Assembly: GCF_033283405.1 (NCBI RefSeq)
Contig: NZ_JAWMQR010000011.1
Location: forward strand, 100,145-164,144
Origin: Halioxenophilus sp033283405
Lineage (GTDB): Bacteria > Pseudomonadota > Gammaproteobacteria > Pseudomonadales > Cellvibrionaceae
DNA: 64,000 bases
Direction of reading: 5' to 3'
Part shown: positions 8,447-18,272 of the stretch, piece by piece
Numbering within the stretch: position 1 is the first letter of the stretch
Layout: each line of letters starts with the position of its first letter
Made by a program: the position numbers and the translations under genes
Notes under the pieces: generated by a model
Databases searched by the model: none
Seen by the model: the letters and a program-made list of their open reading frames with translations, nothing else
Told to the model about the DNA's origin: nothing

Positions 8447-10018
8447 ATGAGAAAAATGGGTCCTGTCACCCAGAAAGAGGTGATGTTTGGTAAAGATGAG
8501 CAGTTGGTCTCATCGACTACCACCAAAGGTGTGATCACCTTTTGTAATGATACTTTTAGCCGTATCGCGGGCTTTTCAGCCGAAGAGCTGCAGGGGCAGG
8601 CACACAATATTGTGCGACACCCGGATATGCCGGCGGCGGCCTTTGCCAAGATGTGGCAGGATTTGAAATCTGGCCACCACTGGATGGGGTTGGTAAAAAA
8701 CCGCTGTAAAAATGGTGACCACTATTGGGTGGATGCCTATGTGACGCCGCTGCGTGAGCGCGGTGAGATAACCGGTTATGAATCTGTGCGTGTGGCACCC
8801 ACACGGGAGCAGGTGGAGCGCGCCGAGCAGGCCTATGCCCGTATTAACCAAGGCAAAAATCCGGTGCCTACCGCAGAGCGACTCTGGTCTCAATATCATG
8901 CGCCGCTACTCACCCTGTTTATGGTGCTGTTGCCAGCTCTGGCCGGTCTCTGGCTGCTGGATAAATGGTCTCCGGTAACGGCACTGATTACTGCGCTGAT
9001 CAGTGCCGTGGTGAGCCTGGCGGTGGTTACCATTGCGATGGCCGGTACCCGCCAACTGCTGCGTGAATCGCGCGAGATTATTCACGACCCGCTGGCGGCC
9101 TACCTCTACTCCGGCCGCTGCGATGCCGAGGGTGAAATTCTCTTTGCGCAAATGGCCACCAAAGCCCGGTTGCGAACGGCGTTGAGCCGCTTTAATGAGT
9201 CCTCCCGCTTTCTGGTGCACAAATCTTCCAATGCTCGCCAGCATGTGCAGGATGCCCTGGGCGGTATGTCGGCCCAGCAGCGGGAGTCGATGCAGGTAGC
9301 TGAATCCATGGATCAGATGGCGCAGGCGGTGCAAGAGGTGGCCACCGGCGTTACTCAAACCAGTGATGCCACAGTGGAAGCGCTCAACCGCGTGAAGTCG
9401 GGTGAGTCGGTAATCGTGGCCGCGAACTGTGAAATCAATGAGCTGAGCAGCACGGTGGCGGCATTGGGTGAAGTGCTTTCCAATCTCTCTGGCGGCAGTG
9501 AGAAGATCGCCAGTGTTATCGATGTGATTCGCGGCATAGCTGATCAGACTAACCTGTTGGCGTTGAATGCGGCCATCGAAGCGGCGCGCGCCGGTGAGCA
9601 GGGGCGGGGCTTCTCCGTGGTGGCCGATGAGGTTCGCTCGCTGGCCCAGCGTACTCAGGAGTCGACCCAGGACATCCAAAAAATTATCGAGGAGTTGGGG
9701 GCGGCGACCTTGCAGGCGGTTAAGAATATGGACACCTGTCGCGACCGCAGCCAGCGCAGTGTTGAAAGCATCGACGAGGTGAATCAGGCGTTGTCGGCGA
9801 TTACCCAGTCTGTCTCCAGCATTGAGCGCATGTCGCAGCAGATTGCGGCCGCTGCCGAAGAGCAGTCCAGTGTTGCGGTAGAGGTTAACAACAACACGCA
9901 AAACATCTCCCAAATTGCCAGGACCAACGAAATGAAGGCGAGTGAGGCGGCAGACCTCAGCGCCGAAATGTATCGCTTGGCCGAAGACCAGCTGCGTTTG
10001 ATCGAGCGTTTCCGTTAA
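8447..10018 (+). CDS. PAS-domain methyl-accepting chemoreceptor (Aer-type)
   Basis: Chemotaxis/energy-taxis transducer of 523 residues. The ATG at 8447 is chosen because the protein then begins MRKMGPVTQKEV, matching the Aer N-terminus, with GGAGAGG 9 nt upstream; a GTG at 8396 would add 17 odd residues. An N-terminal PAS domain (about 15-115; FCNDTFSRIAGFS, NIVRHPDMPAAAF, KNGDHYWVDAYVTP) is typical of FAD-binding Aer sensors. Two membrane helices lie around residues 150-200, with no large periplasmic domain, then a HAMP-like link. The cytoplasmic signalling hairpin carries the conserved tip EQGRGFSVVADEVRSLAQRT. It probably senses redox state through the cytosolic PAS. No che genes are nearby. 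Confidence 0.93.
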   Translation: MRKMGPVTQKEVMFGKDEQLVSSTTTKGVITFCNDTFSRIAGFSAEELQGQAHNIVRHPDMPAAAFAKMWQDLKSGHHWMGLVKNRCKNGDHYWVDAYVTPLRERGEITGYESVRVAPTREQVERAEQAYARINQGKNPVPTAERLWSQYHAPLLTLFMVLLPALAGLWLLDKWSPVTALITALISAVVSLAVVTIAMAGTRQLLRESREIIHDPLAAYLYSGRCDAEGEILFAQMATKARLRTALSRFNESSRFLVHKSSNARQHVQDALGGMSAQQRESMQVAESMDQMAQAVQEVATGVTQTSDATVEALNRVKSGESVIVAANCEINELSSTVAALGEVLSNLSGGSEKIASVIDVIRGIADQTNLLALNAAIEAARAGEQGRGFSVVADEVRSLAQRTQESTQDIQKIIEELGAATLQAVKNMDTCRDRSQRSVESIDEVNQALSAITQSVSSIERMSQQIAAAAEEQSSVAVEVNNNTQNISQIARTNEMKASEAADLSAEMYRLAEDQLRLIERFR

Positions 10019-10028
10019 TTATCACTAG

Positions 10029-10061
10029 TTCGCAGCGGGCAGAGCCACCGCCTGCTGCGAA
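10029..10061 (+). terminator. Hairpin terminator after the chemoreceptor gene
   Basis: A 12-bp stem (10029-10040 with 10050-10061, one G-T wobble) has a 9-nt loop, 11 nt after the stop codon, followed by a pyrimidine-rich stretch containing TTTT and TTT runs. The uridine tract is imperfect, so efficiency is uncertain. Confidence 0.6.
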
Positions 10062-10308
10062 TCCGCCTTTTCTGTTTGCCTTCATCGGTTGTTCTTGCCT
10101 TGTTGGATGTCTCTTTCAGCCCTCTGCTGGCCCGCGATTAGCCTGCCTTTTTCCCGTAATTTATTATCGGCAACTTAACAACGAATGGCTGTTATAACGG
10201 CGAATGCATTATGGCTTAAGGTTATTTGTATTTTTGTTTTTAAAACCAGACATATTAAAAGGGCTTACCTAATTATTTTCGCATAAGGGAAACCAGTATT
10301 TATAACCT

Positions 10309-10411
10309 GTGATATGTTTAACAAATCGGGTAACGGCATCCATTTACAGTACCTTGTCGAGAGGCTCTCTGGCTCGGCAGTAAGCGAGCGCCAGATTGTT
10401 GAACATATCAC
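10309..10411 (+). ncRNA. Large structured 5' leader element before the lipoprotein gene
   Basis: Two arms, 10309-10327 and 10394-10411, can form a long stem (17-18 pairs, with one mismatch and one bulge) closing a region of about 66 nt. That region contains at least one further clear hairpin (GCTCG...CGAGC, about 10372-10390) and a small AGAG/CTCT stem, giving a possible three-way junction. The right arm ends 4 nt before the GGAGGAG ribosome-binding site of the next gene. I do not recognise it as a known riboswitch class. It could be a cis-regulatory leader, a small RNA, or a dispersed palindromic element. Confidence 0.45.
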
Positions 10412-10426
10412 TTGGAGGAGCTAATC

Positions 10427-11320
10427 ATGCGCGGCGGCTTATGGATCTGTTTGGTTCTTGCTGGCCTGTTACAGGCGTGCGCAGTCAAGGTTCCCATTGA
10501 GTCCTACAGCGAGCGATTGGTGGAAAAGCCCGTTCATCGCGCGCACAGTAAAGTGGTTATCTTTATTCCCGAGCAGATCGCCAGTGAATCGTTTAGCCAG
10601 CATGGCTTGTTGGCTGTGGGTGCTCTGCTCGATTGGCAAATGGCGGCCGGGGATGCCATTGCCGACTCCTCTAAAAACTTCTTTGAAAACTATTTCGCCA
10701 ACGTCGAGGTGCGCGAGAAAAGTTACGTGCGCGGCGAATGTACCGACTGTGCCCTGGCGGTGAAGCCCATTATCGACGAGGTCTCGATTAATAAGCTGAC
10801 CATGCAGGCTACCGTTAAAATGACCTTCAGTATCTACGACAGCGATGGTGCCGAGATCCTGCATCTGCCGATTACCGGCCGCTCTAAATTCCTCACCCTG
10901 GAGCGCTTGGGGGTGGGCATTGCCACCGCCAGTTTGCCAGTGCCCGGGATAAGCAGCCTGGCCGGCAACCATGTGTTGGCCGGCTCTGTGGAAGATGCCT
11001 TTGACGATGCCTTCTGGCGCCTGCATTTGAAGATGAAAGACTACACCGAGACCGGAGCGCTGGCGCGTAACTGGCTGCCGAAAGAGTTGCGCAGAAAGAG
11101 TGAGTACGGTCGTTATGAATTCGCCGCGGAACGCACCATTAAGGCAGCCGGCTGCCAACTGCCCCAGGATGGCTTGCGCTTGATTGAGAGTGGCATTGAA
11201 GAGCTGTATGAGGCTTACTGTTGGCGGCAGGAGCCGTTTATGGTGAGCTGCAACGGTTCCCAGTGCAGTTTGGTCTACCCAGAGCCGCAGGCGGACAATG
11301 TCGGCTTTGCGTTGGAGTAG
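10427..11320 (+). CDS. Predicted outer-membrane lipoprotein, unknown function
   Basis: 297 residues from the ATG at 10427, which has an ideal GGAGGAG 6-12 nt upstream. The N-terminus is a type II signal peptide with lipobox LQAC (MRGGLWICLVLAGLLQAC). The mature part resembles periplasmic beta/alpha proteins that build an oligomeric collar: KVVIFIPEQIASESFSQHGLLAVGALLDWQMAAGDAI, then a four-Cys-free core, with two CxxC-like pairs (ECTDC and CNGSQC) that may form disulphides. No enzymatic motif is seen and I cannot assign a function. It stands alone, behind a structured leader, and the downstream gene is convergent. Confidence 0.8.
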   Translation: MRGGLWICLVLAGLLQACAVKVPIESYSERLVEKPVHRAHSKVVIFIPEQIASESFSQHGLLAVGALLDWQMAAGDAIADSSKNFFENYFANVEVREKSYVRGECTDCALAVKPIIDEVSINKLTMQATVKMTFSIYDSDGAEILHLPITGRSKFLTLERLGVGIATASLPVPGISSLAGNHVLAGSVEDAFDDAFWRLHLKMKDYTETGALARNWLPKELRRKSEYGRYEFAAERTIKAAGCQLPQDGLRLIESGIEELYEAYCWRQEPFMVSCNGSQCSLVYPEPQADNVGFALE

Positions 11321-11437
11321 CGTCTTTTTTTGTTAACTGCTCTCCTTAAACTGCCGGCTTTTTTCAGCAGCGAAACTCTCCCTAAGCTGAATCGCTCCCC
11401 TAGCAGGAAAACTTCCCCTCTGTAGAGATGCGCCCCA

Positions 11438-12388
11438 TCAGTGGCGCAAACCACTTTTGCGCTTGGCCTTTTCCGCCAGTTTGGCCTGCTTGATCGCCTC
11501 TTTCTCCGCCTGCTGCTGGGCGACCACAACCAGCTCCCGCTCAATCATCTCGGGCGTTTCGAGCGTAATTGCCCCCAGCTCACCACTGCGATAATCGTGA
11601 ATTACCAGCTCCGCAGCCTTGTGGAAATTCACTCGCCCACCACTGGCCTTGGCGCCTCGGCGACGACCAACGGCCTCGAGCAGGGCAATATCGGCGTCGT
11701 GGTCGGCCGTGAGATCGGGAATTGCCACCTGGTAGCGTTTTGTTAATGCCTCCGGATGGTGTTGAGCGAGAAAGCGCAGGGCGAAGAGGGCGATATCTTC
11801 GTATTCAATGGCGGTGTCGCGAATGGCGCCGGTGATGGCCAGCCGATAGCCGCTGTTGTCGTTTTCGAACTTGGGCCAGAGGATGCCGGGGGTATCGTTG
11901 AGGACAATATCATCGCTCAGGTGCACCTGCTGTTGGGCTTTGGTTACAGCCGGCTCATTGCCCACCTTGGCGGCGTTGCGGCCGCTTAAGTAGTTGATGA
12001 GCGTCGACTTGCCGACATTGGGTATGCCGACAATCAGGGCTTGGATTTTACGGGTGTGGCCGACCTTGGACGCCACCAGTTTGCGAATTAATTCCGGCAG
12101 CTGTTTGATGCGCCCGGGCTCTTTGGTGGTAATGGCCAGGGAGGGGGTGCCTTTTTGCTCAAGCCAATACTTTTGCCAGGCTTCGGTGGTGGCTGGGTCG
12201 GCCAGGTCTGATTTGCTGAGCAGCTTGATGCAAGGCTTTTGACTTCTCAGTTCGGCGATAGCGGGGTTTTCACTGCTGTGGGGGATTCGGGCATCGACCA
12301 TTTCAATGATGATGTCCATATTGGGCAGCACTTCCAGCATCTGCTTGCGTGCTTTATGCATATGGCCGGGGTACCAATTGATCGCCAT
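11438..12388 (-). CDS. ylqF: YlqF/RbgA-type circularly permuted GTPase (ribosome biogenesis)
   Basis: 316-residue ribosome-assembly GTPase. The G motifs occur in permuted order: G4-type LLSKSDLAD near residue 57 and G5-like SLAITTKE precede G1 GIPNVGKSTLIN (about 120-131), and then DTPG (G3). The N-terminus MAINWYPGHMHKARKQM is the family hallmark. The C-terminal domain includes GAKASGGRVNFHKAAELVIHDYRSGELG and a basic tail. Family members act in late assembly of the large ribosomal subunit. The gene stands alone and is convergent with the lipoprotein gene. Confidence 0.95.
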   Translation of the reverse strand: MAINWYPGHMHKARKQMLEVLPNMDIIIEMVDARIPHSSENPAIAELRSQKPCIKLLSKSDLADPATTEAWQKYWLEQKGTPSLAITTKEPGRIKQLPELIRKLVASKVGHTRKIQALIVGIPNVGKSTLINYLSGRNAAKVGNEPAVTKAQQQVHLSDDIVLNDTPGILWPKFENDNSGYRLAITGAIRDTAIEYEDIALFALRFLAQHHPEALTKRYQVAIPDLTADHDADIALLEAVGRRRGAKASGGRVNFHKAAELVIHDYRSGELGAITLETPEMIERELVVVAQQQAEKEAIKQAKLAEKAKRKSGLRH

Positions 12389-12637
12389 AAACTCGGTGCT
12401 CCTGGAGATTGCGGGGGAGAGGCTGTCGGGTGTTCTTTCGAGCCCGCTATTGCGAATGTGCGGTTGCGAGAGTCATCGACAGTGCCCGGAGGCGCTAATC
12501 GGCAATCATAGCACTGTTGGCCCCAGACCGTGGAGGCGAGGCCGGCTGCTAGCGGCCGGCAGAGTAGCCTTGCTCAACATTGCTAAAGCCGGCTAGCGGT
12601 TGCCCGCGACGGCAACAACTGCCTATACTCACCGGCC

Positions 12638-13237
12638 ATGAGCTCAAGTCCATTTTTAAAAAAACAGTTGCCGTGGGTGAGCCTGTGTGTGGCCGCCTTG
12701 ATGTCACTGATTTACCTGCTGGTGCCATTCGGTAGCCCGCTTTTCGACTCGCTCAGTTTGCGTCAGTCAGAACCGTTTCAGGTAATCACCTGGCTGACCG
12801 GAAATCTTAGTCATAGCGATGGCAATCATCTGTTCTGGAATTTGGCGGCGCTTCTGTTGCTCGGTTTTTTTATTGAACAGGAGAGTCGCTGGTTAATGCT
12901 GTGTGCGCTGTTGGTTGGTTTTGTGGCGATCGATATTTGGTTCTTTATTCAAACCCGGTTTCAGCAGTATGTGGGTTTGTCGGGAGCGTTGAATACGATT
13001 CTGGTGTGCGCCCTCTATACGCTGCGCAAACCCGGCCACTGGCTGCGTGGCAATGAAATTTTGTGGTTGGTGCTTCTACTGGCGTTTGCCAAGAATGGTT
13101 ATGAGTATGCAACCCATAGCGCGTTGTTTAGCAACACTCGTTGGCCAACCACGCCGAGTTTTCATATCGTGGGTATGTTGGCCGGCTGTGGCTTGGTGTG
13201 CCTATGGTGGAGGTTGCGGTTTGGCAAAGAAAATTAA
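12638..13237 (+). CDS. Rhombosortase (rhomboid-family intramembrane protease)
   Basis: Small rhomboid protease of 199 residues with about six membrane helices. The active-site Ser lies in YVGLSGALN (Ser115) and the partner His in FHIVGMLAG (His176); HSDGNHLFWNLAAL matches the conserved helix-2 His/Asn region. Size, the GLSG motif and the short loops fit the rhombosortase subfamily, which cleaves C-terminal GlyGly-CTERM signals of secreted proteins. A protein with such a tail is encoded at 19515-23804, which supports the call. It lies upstream of, and convergent with, the first giant cytochrome. A small GC hairpin (13239-13264) follows the stop. Confidence 0.85.
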   Translation: MSSSPFLKKQLPWVSLCVAALMSLIYLLVPFGSPLFDSLSLRQSEPFQVITWLTGNLSHSDGNHLFWNLAALLLLGFFIEQESRWLMLCALLVGFVAIDIWFFIQTRFQQYVGLSGALNTILVCALYTLRKPGHWLRGNEILWLVLLLAFAKNGYEYATHSALFSNTRWPTTPSFHIVGMLAGCGLVCLWWRLRFGKEN

Positions 13238-13502
13238 CGGGCAGCGGGTAAATTTGGGCTGCCCAGTGAATCGTTCTGAGCGGCTGCCGGACCAGCCACA
13301 CAGTCAGCAATGATAGATGTCTGGTTGGTGCAAAATAACCGCTTGGTTGATGCCTGGGTTATGGGCGCTATGACGTCGCTACGAAAAAGCGGTATTGATT
13401 GCTGGCTGGGGTGGCTTTTCCCAGTGGTGCTCTTTTAAGGGTGCTCGGTGAGTGCTGCCCTTATCTATTTTCGACTGCTACATTTGGCTGCTCGGCAGAA
13501 AC

Positions 13503-13530
13503 AAAAAAGGCGCTGAAGTGATCCAGCGCC
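13503..13530 (-). terminator. Intrinsic terminator of the first giant cytochrome gene
   Basis: Read on the minus strand: a 7-bp stem (GGCGCTG with CAGCGCC; 13530-13524 and 13515-13509) and an 8-nt loop, followed at once by TTTTTT. It lies 56 bp after the minus-strand stop. The rest of the 13238-13585 spacer shows only the small GC hairpin after the rhombosortase gene. Confidence 0.85.
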
Positions 13531-13585
13531 CAGTCGAGCCCGAAGGGTTTCCCTACCCCTCTTATATTCCTGTGCAAATCTTCCC

Positions 13586-16500
13586 TTACAGTGTGGTATC
13601 TACCGTCTCTTGCTGGGTGGTACCCGTTGCGGTAGTGGTTGAGTCTACAGTTTCTACAGCCGTGGTACCCGTCGCGGTCGTGCTGGAGGTGGTGCTCAGG
13701 GTGGTCAAGCTGCCGCTGAAGCTATCGCCTAAGGTAACCACTGCATCATCGGCCGGGGCACTGCTGCGATCCAACTGCTGCAGGTAGGCCAGCAGGTTGG
13801 ATTTTTCAGCGGCTGAGGCTTGTTGATAGCTGCTGTGTGCTTTTGCCAAGGCTGCGCTTTCAGCGGTACTCACGGTGATATCGTCAATGACCACACTATC
13901 GTTGTTATCCCCTGAGCGGATAGTGACACGGATCTGGTTGCGTCCTTCGTCGAGGTCGACATCAAAGATCGCTTCCTCAAAGGCGACGGTTTCACCGTCT
14001 ACGCTGGGCATGGAGACCAGATCGCGTTGGTACTTGCGGCGGTTGATGTCGATAACCATTTTGCTACCGGCGGGGGCGGCACCATAACGTACGCGTACGC
14101 TACCACTGTGGGCAATGCTATCAACGTTCATCTGCATGAAGCCTTTCACTGGCAATTGCACAGCCGATCCAGAGCGCATGTAGGAGAACTCGCCAGCGGT
14201 GATTACCTCTGCACCTTTGCGTAGAATTTGATCTTCCGTTTGATAGACATCACCACCTACGATGGAGAAGACCTCTTCCAAAGTTTTGGCGCTGCCATCG
14301 TGCAGGTAGGGCGCGGTGGCAAACAGGCCAAGCAGTGAGGGGGTTTTGATACCGGGTAGATCGCCACCGAGGCGGTGACCGGAGTAGCTGCGAAGAGTGC
14401 CGACGTCGTGGGCAACACCGTCGGTAAAGGCTTCGCCACGGTGACAACCGTCACAACCCAGGTCGCCAAACACCATCTGACCTTTCAGTGCTTCCGGAGT
14501 CATTTCACCGATGCTGTCACGGTAAGGGCTCTTCGGCAGTGAAGCTTGGCCGAGGCTGGAGACAAACGCGGCCAGATCGTCGAGGTTTTCACTGTAGCCA
14601 GCCTTGCCTGCACCCAGTGGGTCGGAGGTGGCTGCGAAGTCTGCGTCAGCCATCAAGCCGCGGCCCAGGAAGCGTAGGCGCATGTCGTTCTCGAAGTCAT
14701 GGATCTCATCGAAGTTGCCAGACCAGTGCACGTTACCGAAGCGGGTGCCGGAGCGGCCAATCATGGCGATGTCGTTGCGTAGACCTTCACCGCGGCCGGT
14801 AAAGTCGTAGACACGACCGTCGTCACCGCCATCCATATGGCAGGTGGCGCAACTCAGGTAACCCTCGGCACTGGTGCGGGCCAGCAGCTCACCCTCTTCT
14901 TCTTTGCCGAAGATGGCATCGTAGAATATCTGCTTGCCGCGCAGTTCTTCTGGCGAGAGAAGTTCGTTCTGTACGGTAGTGGCCTGTACGATTTCTGGAT
15001 TGACAACTTTACCCAGCAGGAAGCTGCTCATATCAACGGTTGATAGAGTACGGTCGGTGTAGTTCTTAACAAACAGGTGTTCTGTTGCACTGTCGAACAA
15101 CAAACCCTGAGGTGCCAGACCGGTGGCGATTTTACTCACGATGCCGGTGAATGCGCCTGAGTTTTGATCGAGGCCGACCACGGCGACTTGGTTGTCACCC
15201 TGCAGGCTGACCAGCAGGTAGAGTCCATTACTGGACAGCGCTACAGCAGAGGGCGAGTCGGCGTTGTCGAAGTCCATTCGCTCTTCGCGGATTTCGGAGC
15301 TGGTTGCCAGGTCGATTTTGCCTGCGAAGGTACGTACGGTGTTGTCATCGTCGATATCGGCATTGCCGTTCAACAAGCCACGGTCGGTGTTATCTTTCTT
15401 ACCAACCACATAGGCGTATGCGTCGTTGGCATCAATCACAATGCCTGAGACATAGTTGGGGACACCTCGGCCCTGATCGATATCATCGGGCACCATGTTT
15501 TTATCCAAGCGAATGGTGTGCGATAACGTCATCGAATTGGTAGCGATCTCGTAGACTTCGCCCCAATGTTCAGGGGAGATAAACCGAGTCACTAACAGTT
15601 TGTCGCCGGTTTCGGTCAAGGCCATTGATTTCGGAGTTGTCAGCCCGCTAACTTCACCGACTATAGAACGGCTTGCTGCGTCGATTTTTAACACCTTGCC
15701 GGCGTTATAGAGCGCAACATACAGGGTGTCTCTTTCCCGGTTGGAGACCACTCCGGTGGGGGCGCTGCCATAAGGCAGTTGGATGGTATCAAGCACCTCG
15801 CCAGTGTTACTCATAATAACGAGCGCATCGTCATCTTTGAGTGCTACCCAGGCGCGGTTGGATCCATCAACGGCAACCCCACGTGGATTGTTGCCGACTG
15901 GGTATTCTGCTTTCAATACGCCGGTGCTGGAACTCACCTTACTGAGGGTGTTGTTGTCGGGGTTGACTACCCAAACCATGGCGCCACTTTTGGTGAGTGC
16001 CACTGAACTGCTCGCCAAGCTGGATTCTGCGATATTCAATGTTTCGGAAACCAGAATATTGGCTACTGAAGTTACCAATGCTCCTTTGCTGTCACGGACC
16101 TGAACGTTAATGTCGTAATTACCTGTGACATCATAGCTAAAGCTGGCGCTGCTGGAGCTTGACCATGCGCTGTAATCCTCGCCATCGGCACGACGAAAAC
16201 GATACTCAAGCAGATCGCCGTCAGCATCGGCTGCGGAGACGGAGATCGATACGGGTTCGCCGAGGAAGGCGTTGGCCGACGGTGAAACCTGTACCGAATT
16301 GATTGTTGGTGCGCTGTTGGTGGCCTGGGCGATAGTAGAACCGGTTGAGAATCGGAAAGTGTAAGGCAGCATCTTGTTGTGCACGGCATCTTCGATGCCT
16401 TCAAGATGTACCTCATAAGTGGTATTGGGTTTGAAGTCATTCAGTGGCGCAACCGTCATTAACCCGGTGTGGGTCAACACATAGTCAACCGTAACTTCAG

Positions 16501-17782
16501 CGCCGCCCACTTCGGTAACGGTGAGGGTATCGCCCGGAATAATGGTGGTGGCGTGCAGAGTTTCGGGAATCATAATGCTGATCGGTGCACCCACCGGGTA
16601 GTTGGTTTGATCAGCTTTGGGGATATGGTAGGAGACATAGGGCGGGCGAGTGTCGGGCTCGGCCTGATGGCCCCAAATGCTCAAACCACCGGGTTTAATC
16701 CCCTGGTTTTCCAACAGGTAGTTGTGGCCGCCACCGGCCAGCATCAGGTTGCCAATTGGACGGCTGTACTGACTGGTTTCAGCACCGTATTTTTGCTCGT
16801 CAAATTGCAAGGCAACTTCGCAGGTCTCGACATTGATTTTTAACTGTTCAGCGAAAGCGTACTCATCCTGGAAGTTGACGTACATTGGGTTGTCAACACC
16901 GCTACTGCTCAAGCCAGAGGCGGGATCGTTGAACAGCACTTCACAGTGTAGTTTCAGGTTGGTTGGATCCGAGAAATCAACCACCTGTATGCCAGGGTTA
17001 TCCAGGCGTCGGGCGAAGACCATGTAGTGGCCAGTGACCTCATACCAATAGCCACCCAGGCCATATTGCAGTGGCTCGCCGGAGCGATCTTTCAGCGTTG
17101 GGTGTCCAGCCGGTAACTTTAATACGTCCAACAGCACGGGGTTGTGTGGGTCGCTGATGTCGTAAGCGGCGGCGCCGGAGAACGATTGATCTGATCCGTA
17201 CAGCAGTATATTGCCGACAATGGTTGGGAAACCGATAACCCCGGTCAAGCCCAGGTGGTCCCACTCAGCCATCACTTCATCTTTGTAGAAGAGCTGGGCA
17301 TTGCCCGACACATCATCGTAGCTCCACCAGTGCTTGGCGGCCCAGGGGTAGTTGCCGGCGGCTTTACCATAGTTGGTGGTTGTATAAGCTGACCAATTGA
17401 CTTTACTCAGGCTGCCGTCCTCATTCAGGCGGATGGCATTCTCTGAGGTTCGCCCGCCACCAATGTAAACCTCGTTGAGTCGTTTGTAGGTACCGTGGGC
17501 GAGAACCGGGTGTGCGGTTTCGCCAAAGGTGGCGACTGTGACTGGATTTTTCGGGTCGGAGATATCGACCGCGCGTACCAGGTAGTCGGCCCCATCGGGA
17601 GAAGAGGGCTTTTCGGGAATGCCGATTATGTAATCACCCAACACCTCAATTACTGTTAAGCGTCCTAGCTCGGGAATTGACTTACTGATCATGACGCCAG
17701 GCTCCGCTGGGTCGTTGGGGAAATCTGCCTGAGTCAGGCCCGGTAGACATGCTAGTAATGCAAAGGTCGTTCGGTAATTCAT
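13586..17782 (-). CDS. Giant secreted beta-propeller/di-haem cytochrome c protein (paralogue A)
   Basis: 1398 residues with a Sec signal peptide (MNYRTTFALLACLPGLTQA). Domain order: an LVIVD-type propeller region (about 20-390, repeated VDISDP/YDISDP/VDFSDP units); a Big_5-like Ig domain (about 395-485); a PKD-like domain (about 495-580); a YVTN-type second propeller (about 585-930); and a MauG/cytochrome-c-peroxidase-like module with two haem sites, CATCH (near 977) and CDGCH (near 1108), and the family stretch KTPSLLGLFATAPYLHDGSAKTLEEV. A jelly-roll-like C-terminal domain follows. It ends in a Thr-rich tail with two copies of a TATGTT...ETVD motif and has no membrane anchor. The enzymatic role is unknown; electron transfer or oxidative modification at the cell surface is an inference. 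It is a tandem paralogue of 19515-23804. Confidence 0.88.
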   Translation of the reverse strand: MNYRTTFALLACLPGLTQADFPNDPAEPGVMISKSIPELGRLTVIEVLGDYIIGIPEKPSSPDGADYLVRAVDISDPKNPVTVATFGETAHPVLAHGTYKRLNEVYIGGGRTSENAIRLNEDGSLSKVNWSAYTTTNYGKAAGNYPWAAKHWWSYDDVSGNAQLFYKDEVMAEWDHLGLTGVIGFPTIVGNILLYGSDQSFSGAAAYDISDPHNPVLLDVLKLPAGHPTLKDRSGEPLQYGLGGYWYEVTGHYMVFARRLDNPGIQVVDFSDPTNLKLHCEVLFNDPASGLSSSGVDNPMYVNFQDEYAFAEQLKINVETCEVALQFDEQKYGAETSQYSRPIGNLMLAGGGHNYLLENQGIKPGGLSIWGHQAEPDTRPPYVSYHIPKADQTNYPVGAPISIMIPETLHATTIIPGDTLTVTEVGGAEVTVDYVLTHTGLMTVAPLNDFKPNTTYEVHLEGIEDAVHNKMLPYTFRFSTGSTIAQATNSAPTINSVQVSPSANAFLGEPVSISVSAADADGDLLEYRFRRADGEDYSAWSSSSSASFSYDVTGNYDINVQVRDSKGALVTSVANILVSETLNIAESSLASSSVALTKSGAMVWVVNPDNNTLSKVSSSTGVLKAEYPVGNNPRGVAVDGSNRAWVALKDDDALVIMSNTGEVLDTIQLPYGSAPTGVVSNRERDTLYVALYNAGKVLKIDAASRSIVGEVSGLTTPKSMALTETGDKLLVTRFISPEHWGEVYEIATNSMTLSHTIRLDKNMVPDDIDQGRGVPNYVSGIVIDANDAYAYVVGKKDNTDRGLLNGNADIDDDNTVRTFAGKIDLATSSEIREERMDFDNADSPSAVALSSNGLYLLVSLQGDNQVAVVGLDQNSGAFTGIVSKIATGLAPQGLLFDSATEHLFVKNYTDRTLSTVDMSSFLLGKVVNPEIVQATTVQNELLSPEELRGKQIFYDAIFGKEEEGELLARTSAEGYLSCATCHMDGGDDGRVYDFTGRGEGLRNDIAMIGRSGTRFGNVHWSGNFDEIHDFENDMRLRFLGRGLMADADFAATSDPLGAGKAGYSENLDDLAAFVSSLGQASLPKSPYRDSIGEMTPEALKGQMVFGDLGCDGCHRGEAFTDGVAHDVGTLRSYSGHRLGGDLPGIKTPSLLGLFATAPYLHDGSAKTLEEVFSIVGGDVYQTEDQILRKGAEVITAGEFSYMRSGSAVQLPVKGFMQMNVDSIAHSGSVRVRYGAAPAGSKMVIDINRRKYQRDLVSMPSVDGETVAFEEAIFDVDLDEGRNQIRVTIRSGDNNDSVVIDDITVSTAESAALAKAHSSYQQASAAEKSNLLAYLQQLDRSSAPADDAVVTLGDSFSGSLTTLSTTSSTTATGTTAVETVDSTTTATGTTQQETVDTTL

Positions 17783-18194
17783 ATAACGTCCTTTAACAGG
17801 CTTTGCCTGATAAAACTGATAGTTGCTAAAAAAGGTTTGAAGTCACTCGAACCTTAGAATAGCAGTTGGGTAAGACTAAAAATTAATTAAATAGTCAAAG
17901 CGTTAGATGTATCTCTGATAAAAAGATAAGTGTTTAACATTATGAAAAAATTGTGGAGGAGAGGTGGCGCTTGGAGCTTTTTTCCTAGTTATTCAGTGGT
18001 TTAGCTTATGAAGAACTGATTTCTAAATGAAATTCTAATTACGTTGTGAAAATATTTTTTGTTGTTGATTGGGTTGATTTTATTATCGGGTTAGTGGGTT
18101 TTTATTTGTTTTTTCTGTGAAGTAATTCGTTTTGAGTTGGCATTTTTTGTGTGATTTATTTTTTATTTTATGTGTGATCTAGCACATTTGTTTT

Positions 18195-18272
18195 GTGTTT
18201 GTGTTTGTGTTTGTGTTTGTGTTTGTGTTTGTGTTTGTGTTTGTGTTTGTGTTTGTGTTTGTGTTTGTGTTT
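18195..18272. repeat. (GTGTTT)13 hexanucleotide microsatellite
   Basis: Thirteen uninterrupted copies of GTGTTT (78 bp). It lies about 410 bp upstream of the start of the minus-strand paralogue A. Long perfect short-unit arrays are rare in bacterial chromosomes and are prone to slippage, so the length may vary between cells. Confidence 0.97.
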
